From: Brevibacillus fulvus
GTDB taxonomy: Bacteria; Bacillota; Bacilli; Brevibacillales; Brevibacillaceae
Assembly: GCF_016908525.1 (NCBI RefSeq)
Contig: NZ_JAFBEB010000011.1
Coordinates: 1 to 64,000 of the forward strand
Direction: 5' to 3'
DNA: 64,000 nt
Made by a program: the position numbers and the translations under genes
The notes under the pieces: generated by a model
What the model was told of the DNA's origin: nothing
Seen by the model: the letters and a program-made list of their open reading frames with translations, nothing else
The model's database searches: none
Part shown: positions 1-7,527 of the stretch, in pieces
How positions within the stretch are numbered: position 1 is the stretch's first letter
Layout of the letters: every line of letters starts with the position of its first letter

Positions 1-19
1 ACACTTTGTGGGGTGTTGT

Positions 20-95
20 GGAGGCTTAGCTCAGCTGGGAGAGCATCTGCCTTACAAGCAGAGGGTCGGCGGTTCGATCCCGTCAGCCTCCACCA
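20..95 (+). tRNA. tRNA-Val (TAC)
   Basis: Full cloverleaf. The acceptor strands GGAGGCT and AGCCTCC pair, the anticodon loop CTTACAA gives TAC, the T arm GGTTCGATCC is present and CCA is encoded. It is the first of seven tandem tRNA genes. The cluster probably continues to the left of the window. Confidence 0.97.
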
Positions 96-127
96 GAATA
101 ATTTTTTGAGAAGCGGCGAAGGCTAAC

Positions 128-212
128 GGGGAGATAGCGAAGAGGCTAAACGCGGCAGACTGTAAATCTGCTCCCTATGGGTTCGGCGGTTCGAATCCGT
201 CTCTCCCCACCA
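128..212 (+). tRNA. tRNA-Tyr (GTA)
   Basis: Class II tRNA with a long variable arm. Acceptor GGGGAGA pairs with TCTCCCC, the anticodon loop CTGTAAA gives GTA, and CCA is encoded at the 3' end. Confidence 0.97.
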
Positions 213-229
213 CTAACCTTGATTTTTAT

Positions 230-304
230 TGGGGTATAGCCAAGCGGTAAGGCAACGGACTTTGACTCCGTCACTCCTAGGTTCGAATCCTAGTACCCCA
301 GCCA
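230..304 (+). tRNA. tRNA-Gln (TTG)
   Basis: Acceptor TGGGGTA pairs with TACCCCA, the anticodon loop reads TTG, the discriminator is G and CCA is encoded. Confidence 0.97.
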
Positions 305-311
305 GAAATGA

Positions 312-387
312 GAGCCATTAGCTCAGTTGGTAGAGCATCTGACTTTTAATCAGAGGGTCGAAGGTTCGAGTCCTTCATGGCTCACCA
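312..387 (+). tRNA. tRNA-Lys (TTT)
   Basis: Acceptor GAGCCAT pairs with ATGGCTC, the anticodon loop CTTTTAA gives TTT and CCA is encoded. Confidence 0.97.
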
Positions 388-401
388 CTTTTTACTTGGA
401 T

Positions 402-478
402 GTGCCCTTAGCTCAGCTGGATAGAGCGTTTGACTACGAATCAAAAGGTCGGGAGTTCGAATCTCTCAGGGCACGCCA
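402..478 (+). tRNA. tRNA-Arg (ACG)
   Basis: Acceptor GTGCCCT pairs with AGGGCAC. The anticodon loop CTACGAA gives ACG, which is normally edited to ICG. The discriminator is G and CCA is encoded. Confidence 0.97.
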
Positions 479-524
479 TTTCGTTTCGTCAAATGAAAGA
501 GAATGGTCAAAAGCCAAACAGAAA

Positions 525-601
525 CGGGAAGTAGCTCAGCTTGGTAGAGTACTTGGCTTGGGACCAAGGGGTCGCAGGTTCGAATCCTGTCTTCCCGACC
601 A
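525..601 (+). tRNA. tRNA-Pro (TGG)
   Basis: Acceptor CGGGAAG pairs with CTTCCCG, the anticodon loop CTTGGGA gives TGG and CCA is encoded. Confidence 0.97.
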
Positions 602-657
602 TTTTATTAAAAAATGGTTATTAGTTCAGTTTCTTGGGGATACTAATAGATAGTCAT

Positions 658-731
658 GCGGGTGTAGTTCAATGGTAGAACCCCAGCCTTCCAAGCTGGT
701 CGCGTGGGTTCGATTCCCATCACCCGCTCCA
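658..731 (+). tRNA. tRNA-Gly (TCC)
   Basis: Acceptor GCGGGTG pairs with CACCCGC, the anticodon loop CTTCCAA gives TCC, the discriminator is T and CCA is encoded. It is the last tRNA of the cluster and is followed at once by a terminator. Confidence 0.97.
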
Positions 732-745
732 TAACTTTGCCAAAA

Positions 746-775
746 ACGGGCAACCATTCGGTTGTTCGTTTTTTT
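746..775 (+). terminator. Terminator of the tRNA cluster
   Basis: Ten-pair hairpin (746-755 with 760-769, tetraloop ATTC) followed by a T run, 15 bp past the last tRNA. Confidence 0.85.
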
Positions 776-845
776 ATTGCCATTTTAACAAGGCGCGGCT
801 AAAAACTGAAAATTGCAACTTATATCTATGCAAAAAGTTGTCGAG

Positions 846-875
846 TTGAGTCATTGAGGTTGGAAACGCTACAAT
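846..875 (+). promoter_or_regulatory. Candidate sigma-A promoter of rocF
   Basis: TTGAGT at 846-851 and TACAAT at 870-875 with an 18-bp spacer, upstream of the arginase ribosome binding site. The hexamers are imperfect. Confidence 0.4.
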
Positions 876-908
876 GAGGGGAGAGATCCTTTTAAGGGGG
901 AAAATCAC

Positions 909-1805
909 ATGAATGACAAAATATCGGTAATTGGTGTGCCAATGGATCTGGGCGCCGATCGCAGAGGTGTTGATATGGGACCTAGCGCTATCCGTTACGC
1001 CGGAATTGCAAAAAAATTGGAAAGATTGGGATTTGACCTGAAGGATACTGGAAATATTAATGTTCCTCAGCCGGAAATGTATGTGGAAGCAGGGAAGTAT
1101 AAATATCTCGAGCAAGTTGTGAAAGCAAATGAACAACTGGCGGAAGCCGTGAGCAAAGAGATCGGCGATGGCCGTTTTCCGCTTGTGCTGGGGGGAGACC
1201 ATAGCATTGCAATTGGTACAATAGCTGGAGTTGCCAAACATGTGCAGAACCTGGGAGTAATTTGGTTTGATGCACATGGTGATCTTAATACCGGCGAAAC
1301 CTCGCCCTCAGGCAATATCCACGGCATGTCCCTGGCAGCCTGCTTAGGTTACGGCCATGAGCGGCTTGTTTCACTCGGCGGTTTCTTTCCCAAACTCAAG
1401 CCGGAAAACATCGTAATTATAGGGGCACGCGATCTTGATCCGGGGGAACGGGCATTGATTAAAGAAATAGGTCTCAATGTATATACGATGCATGAAATTG
1501 ATAAATTGGGAATGGCGCGTGTAATGGAGGAAGCGATTAAGCAAGTGAGCCGTGAAACGGACGGAGTTCATCTGAGCCTTGATCTGGACGGATTGGACCC
1601 TCATGATGCTCCCGGCGTAGGAACGCCGGTAATCGGGGGGATTTCCTATCGCGAAAGTCACTTGGCACTGGAGATACTGGCTGAGGCGGATGTACTCGTT
1701 TCTGCCGAGTTTGTTGAGGTAAACCCGATCCTCGATCGTGAAAATGCTACGGCGCAGGTGGCGGTCGAATTGATTGGCTCGGCATTTGGGGAAAAGTTGC
1801 TTTAA
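909..1805 (+). CDS. rocF: Arginase
   Basis: Cytosolic manganese enzyme that hydrolyses arginine to ornithine and urea, the entry step of arginine catabolism. The 298 residues carry the three ureohydrolase signatures in order: GGDHS at 95-99, DAHGDLNT at 121-128 and SLDLDGLDP at 223-231. These supply the His and Asp ligands of the dinuclear manganese centre. The ATG is preceded by AAGGGGG at a good distance. The gene is monocistronic, with a promoter candidate before it and a strong terminator after it. Agmatinase is the main alternative in this superfamily, but length and motif spacing fit Bacillus-type RocF. Confidence 0.93.
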   Translation: MNDKISVIGVPMDLGADRRGVDMGPSAIRYAGIAKKLERLGFDLKDTGNINVPQPEMYVEAGKYKYLEQVVKANEQLAEAVSKEIGDGRFPLVLGGDHSIAIGTIAGVAKHVQNLGVIWFDAHGDLNTGETSPSGNIHGMSLAACLGYGHERLVSLGGFFPKLKPENIVIIGARDLDPGERALIKEIGLNVYTMHEIDKLGMARVMEEAIKQVSRETDGVHLSLDLDGLDPHDAPGVGTPVIGGISYRESHLALEILAEADVLVSAEFVEVNPILDRENATAQVAVELIGSAFGEKLL

Positions 1806-1813
1806 ACATATGC

Positions 1814-1846
1814 TAAAAAAAGGGGGGGGAACCCCCTTTTTCTCTT
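1814..1846 (+). terminator. rocF terminator
   Basis: A-rich strand, then a G run pairing with ACCCCC and followed by TTTTTCTCTTTT, right after the arginase stop. Confidence 0.85.
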
Positions 1847-1932
1847 TTATGGAAACATGATCTTGCCAAACGGCTTGATCCCAACAGTTTTTACCAATAA
1901 CCCAGTACTCTTTACAAAAAGGCGAAATCGGA

Positions 1933-2088
1933 CTAAAGTCTAGGGAAGAAGTGGAGTTTGTTTAGCAATTGGTCCAGTTTTACACTGAGCTCAACCAATT
2001 CGGGGGAGATGATCCCGCTTTTCTTATAGCGGTCATTCAGTTCTTGGCGCAATTGTTCAATTTGTTCCAGTACAAATTCATTGTTCAT
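1933..2088 (-). CDS. Spo0E-like aspartyl-phosphate phosphatase
   Basis: Small 51-residue protein. It begins MNNEFVLEQIEQLRQELN and ends in SVKLDQLLNKL, the two-helix pattern of the Spo0E family. In that family these proteins dephosphorylate Spo0A~P and so hold back sporulation. The central S-x-x-LD is the family signature. The start is set by an AAAGGAGAG ribosome binding site on the minus strand just upstream of 2088. It lies between arginase and sigW on the opposite strand and is a single-gene unit. The family assignment is good; which response regulator it acts on cannot be read from sequence. Confidence 0.8.
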   Translation of the reverse strand: MNNEFVLEQIEQLRQELNDRYKKSGIISPELVELSVKLDQLLNKLHFFPRL

Positions 2089-2212
2089 CCGATCCACTCT
2101 CCTTTTCATAAGATATAACGCAGGAGTTTCTTTCTATCTATATAATTAAAGAAGTATAAATATTCCCAATATTAGCCAGTAAGTCATAGGAAAATTTTTT
2201 ATACGGGAAAAG

Positions 2213-2239
2213 TGAAACTAAGTTCAGGTTCTATTCGTA
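2213..2239 (+). promoter_or_regulatory. Sigma-W type autoregulatory promoter
   Basis: TGAAAC at 2213-2218 and CGTA at 2236-2239 with a 17-bp spacer, matching the extracytoplasmic sigma W consensus. It sits directly upstream of sigW, so the operon should activate itself. The expected transcript start near 2246 lies after AGGAG at 2241, which argues for translation from 2273 rather than from the GTG at 2252. Confidence 0.85.
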
Positions 2240-2272
2240 TAGGAGATTACGGTGTTTGCCGGGGAGGATAGC

Positions 2273-2836
2273 ATGGAATTTGTGGAGAAACGGTTAATCG
2301 AACGTGCCAAACGGGGGGATCGGGAAGCATTTGCCGAGTTGATCGAGATATATAAAGATAAAATCTTCCAACTCGCCTATCGCATGGTCGGTAACCGACA
2401 AGAAGCAGAGGATATTGCACAAGAAACGTTTTTGCGCGTATTTGCAAATTTACACACATACGACGATCAATACAAATTTTCTACCTGGATCTATCGCATC
2501 GCAACAAACCTGTGCATTGACAGAGGGCGGAAGAAAAAGCCCGACTTTTCTTTAGATGAAGAGATTGAGCAAGGAGAAGGGCTGGATTGGTATTCCAGAC
2601 TCTCCTCAAAAGAACAAACACCGGAAGAAAAAGTCGTGACACAAGAGTTGCAGGAAACGGTGCAGGATGCGCTTTCGCAGTTGGCACCGAAGTACAGGTC
2701 GATTATGATCTTGCGCTACATCGAGGATCTATCGCTGCAGGAAATTAGTGACATACTAAAGCTGCCAATTACAACGATCAAAACAAGAATTCATCGTGGT
2801 CGTGAGGCGCTACGTGGTCGATTGCGATTTATGTGA
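2273..2836 (+). CDS. sigW: ECF RNA polymerase sigma factor SigW
   Basis: Sigma-70 family ECF factor of 187 residues that turns on cell-envelope stress and antimicrobial defence genes. Region 2 (RMVGNRQEAEDIAQETFLRV, then FSTWIYRIATN) and region 4 (RYIEDLSLQEISDILKLP, then KTRIHRGREALR) are both complete, and the sequence closely follows Bacillus SigW. The chosen ATG has GGGGAGG 7 bp upstream and matches the SigW N terminus. The GTG at 2252 would add seven residues. It is followed directly by its anti-sigma factor, and a SigW-type promoter lies in front. Confidence 0.92.
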   Translation: MEFVEKRLIERAKRGDREAFAELIEIYKDKIFQLAYRMVGNRQEAEDIAQETFLRVFANLHTYDDQYKFSTWIYRIATNLCIDRGRKKKPDFSLDEEIEQGEGLDWYSRLSSKEQTPEEKVVTQELQETVQDALSQLAPKYRSIMILRYIEDLSLQEISDILKLPITTIKTRIHRGREALRGRLRFM

Positions 2837-2855
2837 AGAAGGGAGTACAACCAAA

Positions 2856-3479
2856 ATGGAATGCAGAGAAATGGCAGGTCGCATCCATGAATTCCTGGAC
2901 GGAGATCTGGACGAATACAACAATCAATTGCTTCAGCAACATCTCCGAACCTGTGATCGCTGTTACCGTCACATGCGTGAATTGCAAAGGGCGATCGCAT
3001 TTGTACAAAGCGCTTCCCATATACACGTTCCCGCAGATTTTACGGACCGGGTTCTCGCGAAACTTCCCGCGCCCACGAAATCGTTTCGTTTTGCCAACTG
3101 GCTGCGAAAACATCCGATGATCGCGGCGGCGGCTGTTTTTCTGTTGCTGATGACAGGAAGCATTTCCGCATCCTGGTTTGAACGCAATCCGGTCATTCAG
3201 GTGGCTTCGGCCAATTTGGATAAGCTGAAAATTGACCATAGCCGCAACGTGGTCATTGTTCCAGCGGGAACAAAAATCGACGGTGACATTGTTGTCCGCA
3301 ATGGCAGCGTCGAAGTGCAAGGGGAAGTAACCGGGAATGTCGTAGCGATTGAGGGGAAAGTGTTCTTGGCTTCGACGGCTCAAGTGGCTGGAAATACGGA
3401 AGAGATTGAAGCGATTTTTGAATGGATCTGGTATGAGTTGAAAAATATCGGAAATGACTTGCTTCCAGCGACTCCATAA
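2856..3479 (+). CDS. rsiW: Anti-sigma-W factor with zinc-anchored (ZAS) domain
   Basis: Membrane anti-sigma factor of 207 residues that should hold SigW inactive until envelope stress triggers its proteolysis. The N-terminal cytoplasmic domain has the ZAS motif H29-x3-C33-x2-C36. One membrane helix spans about residues 88-105. The outside part (about 130-180) is a run of short beta-like repeats (DGDIVVRNGSVEVQGEVTGN), resembling bactofilin or polymer-forming folds. The start at 2856 is preferred because GAAGGGAG precedes it; an upstream ATG at 2796 would overlap sigW. The role follows from position and the ZAS motif. Confidence 0.85.
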   Translation: MECREMAGRIHEFLDGDLDEYNNQLLQQHLRTCDRCYRHMRELQRAIAFVQSASHIHVPADFTDRVLAKLPAPTKSFRFANWLRKHPMIAAAAVFLLLMTGSISASWFERNPVIQVASANLDKLKIDHSRNVVIVPAGTKIDGDIVVRNGSVEVQGEVTGNVVAIEGKVFLASTAQVAGNTEEIEAIFEWIWYELKNIGNDLLPATP

Positions 3480-3504
3480 GGGAAAATAAAAGAGGTTAAG
3501 GTCG

Positions 3505-3529
3505 GCACGGCTGTGGAGCCGTGCTTTTT
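3505..3529 (+). terminator. Terminator or attenuator between rsiW and cdaA
   Basis: GCACGGC and GCCGTGC pair around a six-base loop and are followed by TTTTT. It may end part of the sigW-rsiW transcript while letting some continue into cdaA. Confidence 0.65.
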
Positions 3530-3570
3530 CCCAACTCAGAATCAGACAGCGGATAGAAATGGAGTGAAAG

Positions 3571-4404
3571 ATGGAGGCTTCGTTTATGGGTTCGATCGAT
3601 TATGGGGATATCATCAGATACGCGGTCGATATATTGGCGGTCACGTATGTTATCTATAAATTGCTAATGCTGATTCGCGGTACCAGAGCGGTCCAACTGC
3701 TGAAGGGGATTGTTGTTATCGTCGTGACTTGGCTCTTGAGCAGATGGTTTGAACTGACCACTTTGCACTGGCTGATGCAACAAGCCTTCACCTTCGGAGT
3801 ACTGGCTTTGGTTATTATTTTTCAGCCAGAGCTGCGCAAAGCGCTGGAACAGTTAGGGAGAGGAAGGCTCTTTTCACGAACCCAAAGTACACAGGACCAG
3901 GAACAGATCCAGCGCATGGTCAAAGAAGTTTGCAAATCCGCAACCTATATGGCGAAGCGGCGGATTGGCGCACTGATTGTCGTTGAACGGGAGACGGGAT
4001 TGAACGATTATGTGGAGACCGGGATTGCGATCAACGGCAGAGTCAGTTCCGAACTGATGATCAATATTTTTATCCCGAATACGCCGCTGCATGATGGGGC
4101 GGTCATCCTCCGCAAAGATATCGTATTGGCGGCAGCGTGCTATTTGCCTTTATCCGAAAGCACCAATATCTCCAAAGAACTGGGAACCCGACATCGGGCG
4201 GCGATCGGGATGAGCGAAGTTTCCGACGGCTTGTCGATCGTTGTATCGGAGGAAACAGGGCAGGTGTCCTTTGTTTCCAATGGAGTGATCTATCGCAATT
4301 TGACTGAGGAACAACTGAGCGGCATGATGTTGGAGCATTTAACTCCTCCAGCAAAAAACAGGTCATTTATCGACCGCTGGCAGTGGGGGCGAAAACATGG
4401 ATAG
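3571..4404 (+). CDS. cdaA: Diadenylate cyclase CdaA
   Basis: Membrane-bound enzyme that condenses two ATP into cyclic di-AMP, the messenger controlling potassium, osmotic balance and wall homeostasis. Hydrophobic segments fill about residues 15-85. The DAC domain follows, with the catalytic DGA at 175-177 and RHR at 207-209. The length of 277 is typical. An internal ATG at 3586 also has a good GGAGG and could be the true start. It overlaps cdaR by 8 bp, so the two are translationally coupled. The order cdaA-cdaR-glmM is the conserved Firmicutes arrangement. Confidence 0.94.
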   Translation: MEASFMGSIDYGDIIRYAVDILAVTYVIYKLLMLIRGTRAVQLLKGIVVIVVTWLLSRWFELTTLHWLMQQAFTFGVLALVIIFQPELRKALEQLGRGRLFSRTQSTQDQEQIQRMVKEVCKSATYMAKRRIGALIVVERETGLNDYVETGIAINGRVSSELMINIFIPNTPLHDGAVILRKDIVLAAACYLPLSESTNISKELGTRHRAAIGMSEVSDGLSIVVSEETGQVSFVSNGVIYRNLTEEQLSGMMLEHLTPPAKNRSFIDRWQWGRKHG

Positions 4405-5644
4405 ATGGATCAACAGCCCGTGGGTGGCAAGAATTATCGCATTGTTGTTGGCTTCCATGATGTGGATGGCGGTGAACCTGGAAGCGGAGCCGGAAGCAGC
4501 CATGGACAGTACGCAACCTGTTTTTATTGATGGCGTGAAGCTGGAAGTTTATTATGATAGTGACCAATTCGAAGTGGTAAAAGTACCCCAGACGGTAAAG
4601 GTCGCATTGGAAAGCAACAATCCGTTTTACCGGCATAACTTTATCCCCCCTGATTCCTATGAAGTGTATGTTGATTTGCGGGGACAGGGCAAAGGGACAC
4701 ATCGGGTCAATGTCCAGTACCGGGGCTTTCCTGAAGAAGCGAAAGTCGGAATTATTCCCAACCAAGTTGACGTGACATTGGAAGAGAAGAAAACGGTGGA
4801 AAAAGAAGTGCAGGTGGAAACATTGGGGCAAGTCGCGCCGGGCTATACGGCGGGGGAACCGATCGTCAAACCGTTCCGTGTGCTGGTAAAAGTGCCGGAG
4901 AGCCGGGTTGACGACATTGCTTTGGTCAAAGCGACTGTCAATCTGGATCAGGCAACGGAAACGATCAAAACGACCGTTCCGTTAAAAGTTGTCGACAAGG
5001 CAGGAAACGAGATTGACAAGGTGGAAGTAAATCCGTTGACCGTCGGGGTAGAGGTACCCGTAACCAGTCCGTTTGTCAAAGTGCCAATCAAATTGAACTT
5101 GGTCAATGAGCTTCCGGATGGGTACAGCTTGGCGAGTGTTCAGATGAATACAGAGGAGGCGACTGTATACGGTCCCAAGGAGGTTATTGATCCGGCTAAG
5201 CTCAGCACTTACCCGGGGCCGGAAATTGATTTGAGCAAAATTACCTCAGATCATTTGGTTCAGCTAAAAATGCCGCTTTTGGACAAGATAGTAAAAGTAG
5301 ATCCTGATTACCTGCAGGTCTCATTAAAAGTCGTGAAGTCTTCGACAAAACGTTTGGAAAGGGTCCCGATTCGGGTTACCGGGTTGTCGGAAAACACCGA
5401 AGCCAGGGTACTTAGTGCGGATGGAAAAGAACTTTCCACCATCGATTTTGACGTAATCGGGGCTGCGGAAATTTTGCAGCAAATGAAGCTTGATGATGTT
5501 CAAGTCGTGGCGGATGTCAGCAATTTGCCGCCGGGCGTGCATGAAGTCGCACTGAATTACATCTATAATCAGCCAGATTATTTGAAAACAGGCCCGACTG
5601 CATTAAAAACGGTAACGGTGGAAATCACCAATAAACAGAGATAG
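4397..5644 (+). CDS. cdaR: CdaA regulatory protein CdaR (YbbR repeats)
   Basis: Membrane-anchored regulator of CdaA, 415 residues. A single N-terminal transmembrane helix (about residues 9-27, ARIIALLLASMMWMAVNL) is followed by extracellular YbbR-type beta domains, about four in all, with the recurring pattern of hydrophobic strand, short turn and strand. Start codon and reading frame overlap the end of cdaA. In Bacillus and Listeria, CdaR binds CdaA and modulates c-di-AMP output. No catalytic motif is expected or seen. Confidence 0.9.
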   Translation: MDRWINSPWVARIIALLLASMMWMAVNLEAEPEAAMDSTQPVFIDGVKLEVYYDSDQFEVVKVPQTVKVALESNNPFYRHNFIPPDSYEVYVDLRGQGKGTHRVNVQYRGFPEEAKVGIIPNQVDVTLEEKKTVEKEVQVETLGQVAPGYTAGEPIVKPFRVLVKVPESRVDDIALVKATVNLDQATETIKTTVPLKVVDKAGNEIDKVEVNPLTVGVEVPVTSPFVKVPIKLNLVNELPDGYSLASVQMNTEEATVYGPKEVIDPAKLSTYPGPEIDLSKITSDHLVQLKMPLLDKIVKVDPDYLQVSLKVVKSSTKRLERVPIRVTGLSENTEARVLSADGKELSTIDFDVIGAAEILQQMKLDDVQVVADVSNLPPGVHEVALNYIYNQPDYLKTGPTALKTVTVEITNKQR

Positions 5645-5688
5645 GCATATGCTATAGATGTGTAGAAGGATAGAAATGAGGGACAAGA

Positions 5689-7035
5689 ATGGGGAAGTAT
5701 TTCGGAACAGATGGTGTACGTGGGATTGCGAATGCGCAACTGACGCCTGAGTTGGCTTTTAAAGTGGGACGGATTGGTGGCTACGTACTGACCAGACACA
5801 AGAGTGAAGGCAGACCGAAAGTCGTAATTGGACGAGATACTCGTGTTTCCGGAGAGATGCTGGAAAATGCCCTGTTGGCCGGACTGCTCTCCGTAGGGGT
5901 AGAAGCGGTTCGACTAGGGGTAATTTCTACACCTGGTGTGGCGTATTTGACAAGAGCAACCGGAGCGGATGCCGGCGTCATGATTTCCGCATCCCATAAT
6001 CCATATCCTGATAACGGCATCAAGTTTTTCGGGAACAATGGTTTTAAACTGTCTGATGAAGTCGAGTCGGAAATCGAACAGTATCTCGACGCTTCAGAAG
6101 ATACATTGCCGCGTCCGACCGGTGCAGATATCGGTACGGTCCTCGATTACTTCGAAGGCGGACAGAAGTATTTGTCTCACTTGAAGAGCACGATCAGCGA
6201 GCGGTTTGACGGTTACAAAATCGTGCTGGATTGCGCCAATGGGGCGGTTTCCTCTTTGGCGGCGCGTCTGTTTGCCGACGTGGAAGCGGAAGTGGTCACG
6301 ATCGGAGCGAATCCAAACGGTGTCAATATCAATGAGAACTGCGGTTCGACCCATCCGGAGCGGCTGCAGGAGGAAGTTATCAAGCAAAAAGCTCATCTCG
6401 GCTTATCCTTCGACGGCGATGCTGACCGTTGTATTGCCGTAGATGAAAACGGGGAGATCGTCGACGGCGATTACATTATGGCCATTTGTGCCCGCGCGTT
6501 GAAAGCGAAAGGAAAACTGAACAACAATACCGTAGTGACGACAGTGATGGCCAATCTCGGTTTCTTCAAAGCGATGGAGGAGTCGGCGATCAATACGACG
6601 AAAACGGCAGTGGGCGACCGCTATGTGGTGGAGGAAATGATTCGCGGCGGATACAACCTTGGCGGCGAACAGTCGGGCCATATCATCTTTTTGGATCATA
6701 ACACGACCGGTGACGGTTTGCTGACCGGCTTGCAGTTGCTCAACGTCTTGAAGGAAACAGGCAGGCCATTATCGGAACTGAAACAAGTGATGAGCAAGTA
6801 TCCGCAGATTTTGGTCAATGTGCCGGTCGTGGATAAAACCAAACTGAACGGCAATCAGGCGATCGAGCAAGTGATCAAAGAAGTGGAGGAAGAGTTGGCT
6901 GGTGACGGTCGCGTATTGGTCCGCCCGTCGGGGACTGAACCGATCGTGCGGGTCATGGCGGAAGGTCCGGATGAAGCCAAGCTAAGCGCACTCGTAGATC
7001 GGATCGTCGACGTCGTAAAACAGCAGTTGGTTTAA
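5689..7035 (+). CDS. glmM: Phosphoglucosamine mutase
   Basis: Interconverts glucosamine-6-phosphate and glucosamine-1-phosphate on the way to UDP-GlcNAc for peptidoglycan. The 448 residues hold the phosphoserine loop SASHNP (active Ser102), the magnesium loop DGDADR at 242-247 and the C-terminal phosphate-binding RPSGTEP. GlmM also binds and restrains CdaA in related bacteria, which fits its place in the cda operon. The ATG has GAGGGACAAGA upstream. A strong terminator at 7110 separates it from glmS. Confidence 0.96.
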   Translation: MGKYFGTDGVRGIANAQLTPELAFKVGRIGGYVLTRHKSEGRPKVVIGRDTRVSGEMLENALLAGLLSVGVEAVRLGVISTPGVAYLTRATGADAGVMISASHNPYPDNGIKFFGNNGFKLSDEVESEIEQYLDASEDTLPRPTGADIGTVLDYFEGGQKYLSHLKSTISERFDGYKIVLDCANGAVSSLAARLFADVEAEVVTIGANPNGVNINENCGSTHPERLQEEVIKQKAHLGLSFDGDADRCIAVDENGEIVDGDYIMAICARALKAKGKLNNNTVVTTVMANLGFFKAMEESAINTTKTAVGDRYVVEEMIRGGYNLGGEQSGHIIFLDHNTTGDGLLTGLQLLNVLKETGRPLSELKQVMSKYPQILVNVPVVDKTKLNGNQAIEQVIKEVEEELAGDGRVLVRPSGTEPIVRVMAEGPDEAKLSALVDRIVDVVKQQLV

Positions 7036-7109
7036 GTTGGAAACAGGAACGGCACCTTGGCTCGGAGAAACCGCCCGTGCCGGCGTGTCAAAGGTTGTCT
7101 ATAAAACGG

Positions 7110-7138
7110 AAGGAAGCAGCACCTCGCTGCTTCCTTTT
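7110..7138 (+). terminator. glmM terminator
   Basis: Eleven perfect pairs (AAGGAAGCAGC with GCTGCTTCCTT, loop ACCTC) ending in TTTT. It closes the sigW-to-glmM transcript. Confidence 0.85.
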
Positions 7139-7165
7139 GCATATGATGAAACATCGAAATAGTTG

Positions 7166-7194
7166 TTGTTGCCTTGCCAAACCTGTGCTAAAGT
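7166..7194 (+). promoter_or_regulatory. Candidate glmS promoter
   Basis: TTGTTG at 7166-7171, a 17-bp spacer and TAAAGT at 7189-7194 with an extended -10 TG. It is placed so that the transcript would begin about 70 nt before the ribozyme cleavage site. Confidence 0.45.
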
Positions 7195-7264
7195 AATCAT
7201 GTACGGAAAGGGGGCAGGTGTTTCGAATAGTTTAGGCGATTGATGACCCGATTTGATTTTCCCA

Positions 7265-7420
7265 AACAAAGCGCCAGCACTGCGTGGGTCGGAGAGAACG
7301 CAGTGGACGAGGTGGAGGTTTATCGAAGGATTCGGCGGATGCCTCCCGGCCGGTTGTATCGAGGCCGAAAATACAGGGACAAAACAGCGGGGTAACCTGT
7401 TGCACAATACCTGTATACGA
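7265..7420 (+). ncRNA. glmS ribozyme-riboswitch
   Basis: Self-cleaving RNA that uses glucosamine-6-phosphate as cofactor and lowers glmS expression when the product is plentiful. The conserved core is plain: GCGCCAGCACTG at 7271, CAGTGGACGAGGTGGAGGTT, ATCGAAGGATTCGGCGGATG and CCTCCCGG. Cleavage is expected just before G7271. The P3 arm (GGCCGGTTGTATCGAGGCC region) and a P4 arm (ATACAGG pairing with CCTGTAT near 7411) follow. It has full core length and sits about 110 nt before the glmS start. Confidence 0.93.
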
Positions 7421-7452
7421 TACACAACCATTTTAAAAAATTGCGATGGAGT

Positions 7453-7517
7453 GACGGGGACACTTCCCCGTTACGGATAGAGTACGGCAGTGTCCCCGTC
7501 CGTTCACGAAAGGGGAC
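7453..7517 (+). promoter_or_regulatory. Competing hairpins in the glmS leader
   Basis: Between ribozyme and glmS there is a perfect 11-bp inverted repeat (GACGGGGACAC at 7453-7463, GTGTCCCCGTC at 7490-7500). The left arm can instead pair locally (ACGGGGA 7454-7460 with TCCCCGT 7465-7471). That frees the right arm, whose GTCCCC (7492-7497) matches the GGGGAC of the ribosome binding site (7512-7517). The pairings are visible; a regulatory role is inferred. Confidence 0.5.
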
Positions 7518-7527
7518 TTGTTTAAAC

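Noticed and set aside
1-20. End of a ribosomal RNA operon at the left edge
   Set aside because: Only 19 bases precede the first tRNA, too few to show rRNA; nothing supports it.
327-653. A 108-codon open frame on the plus strand
   Set aside because: It runs across four tRNA genes; the translated GGTTCGA arms give the repeating peptide. It is not a protein gene.
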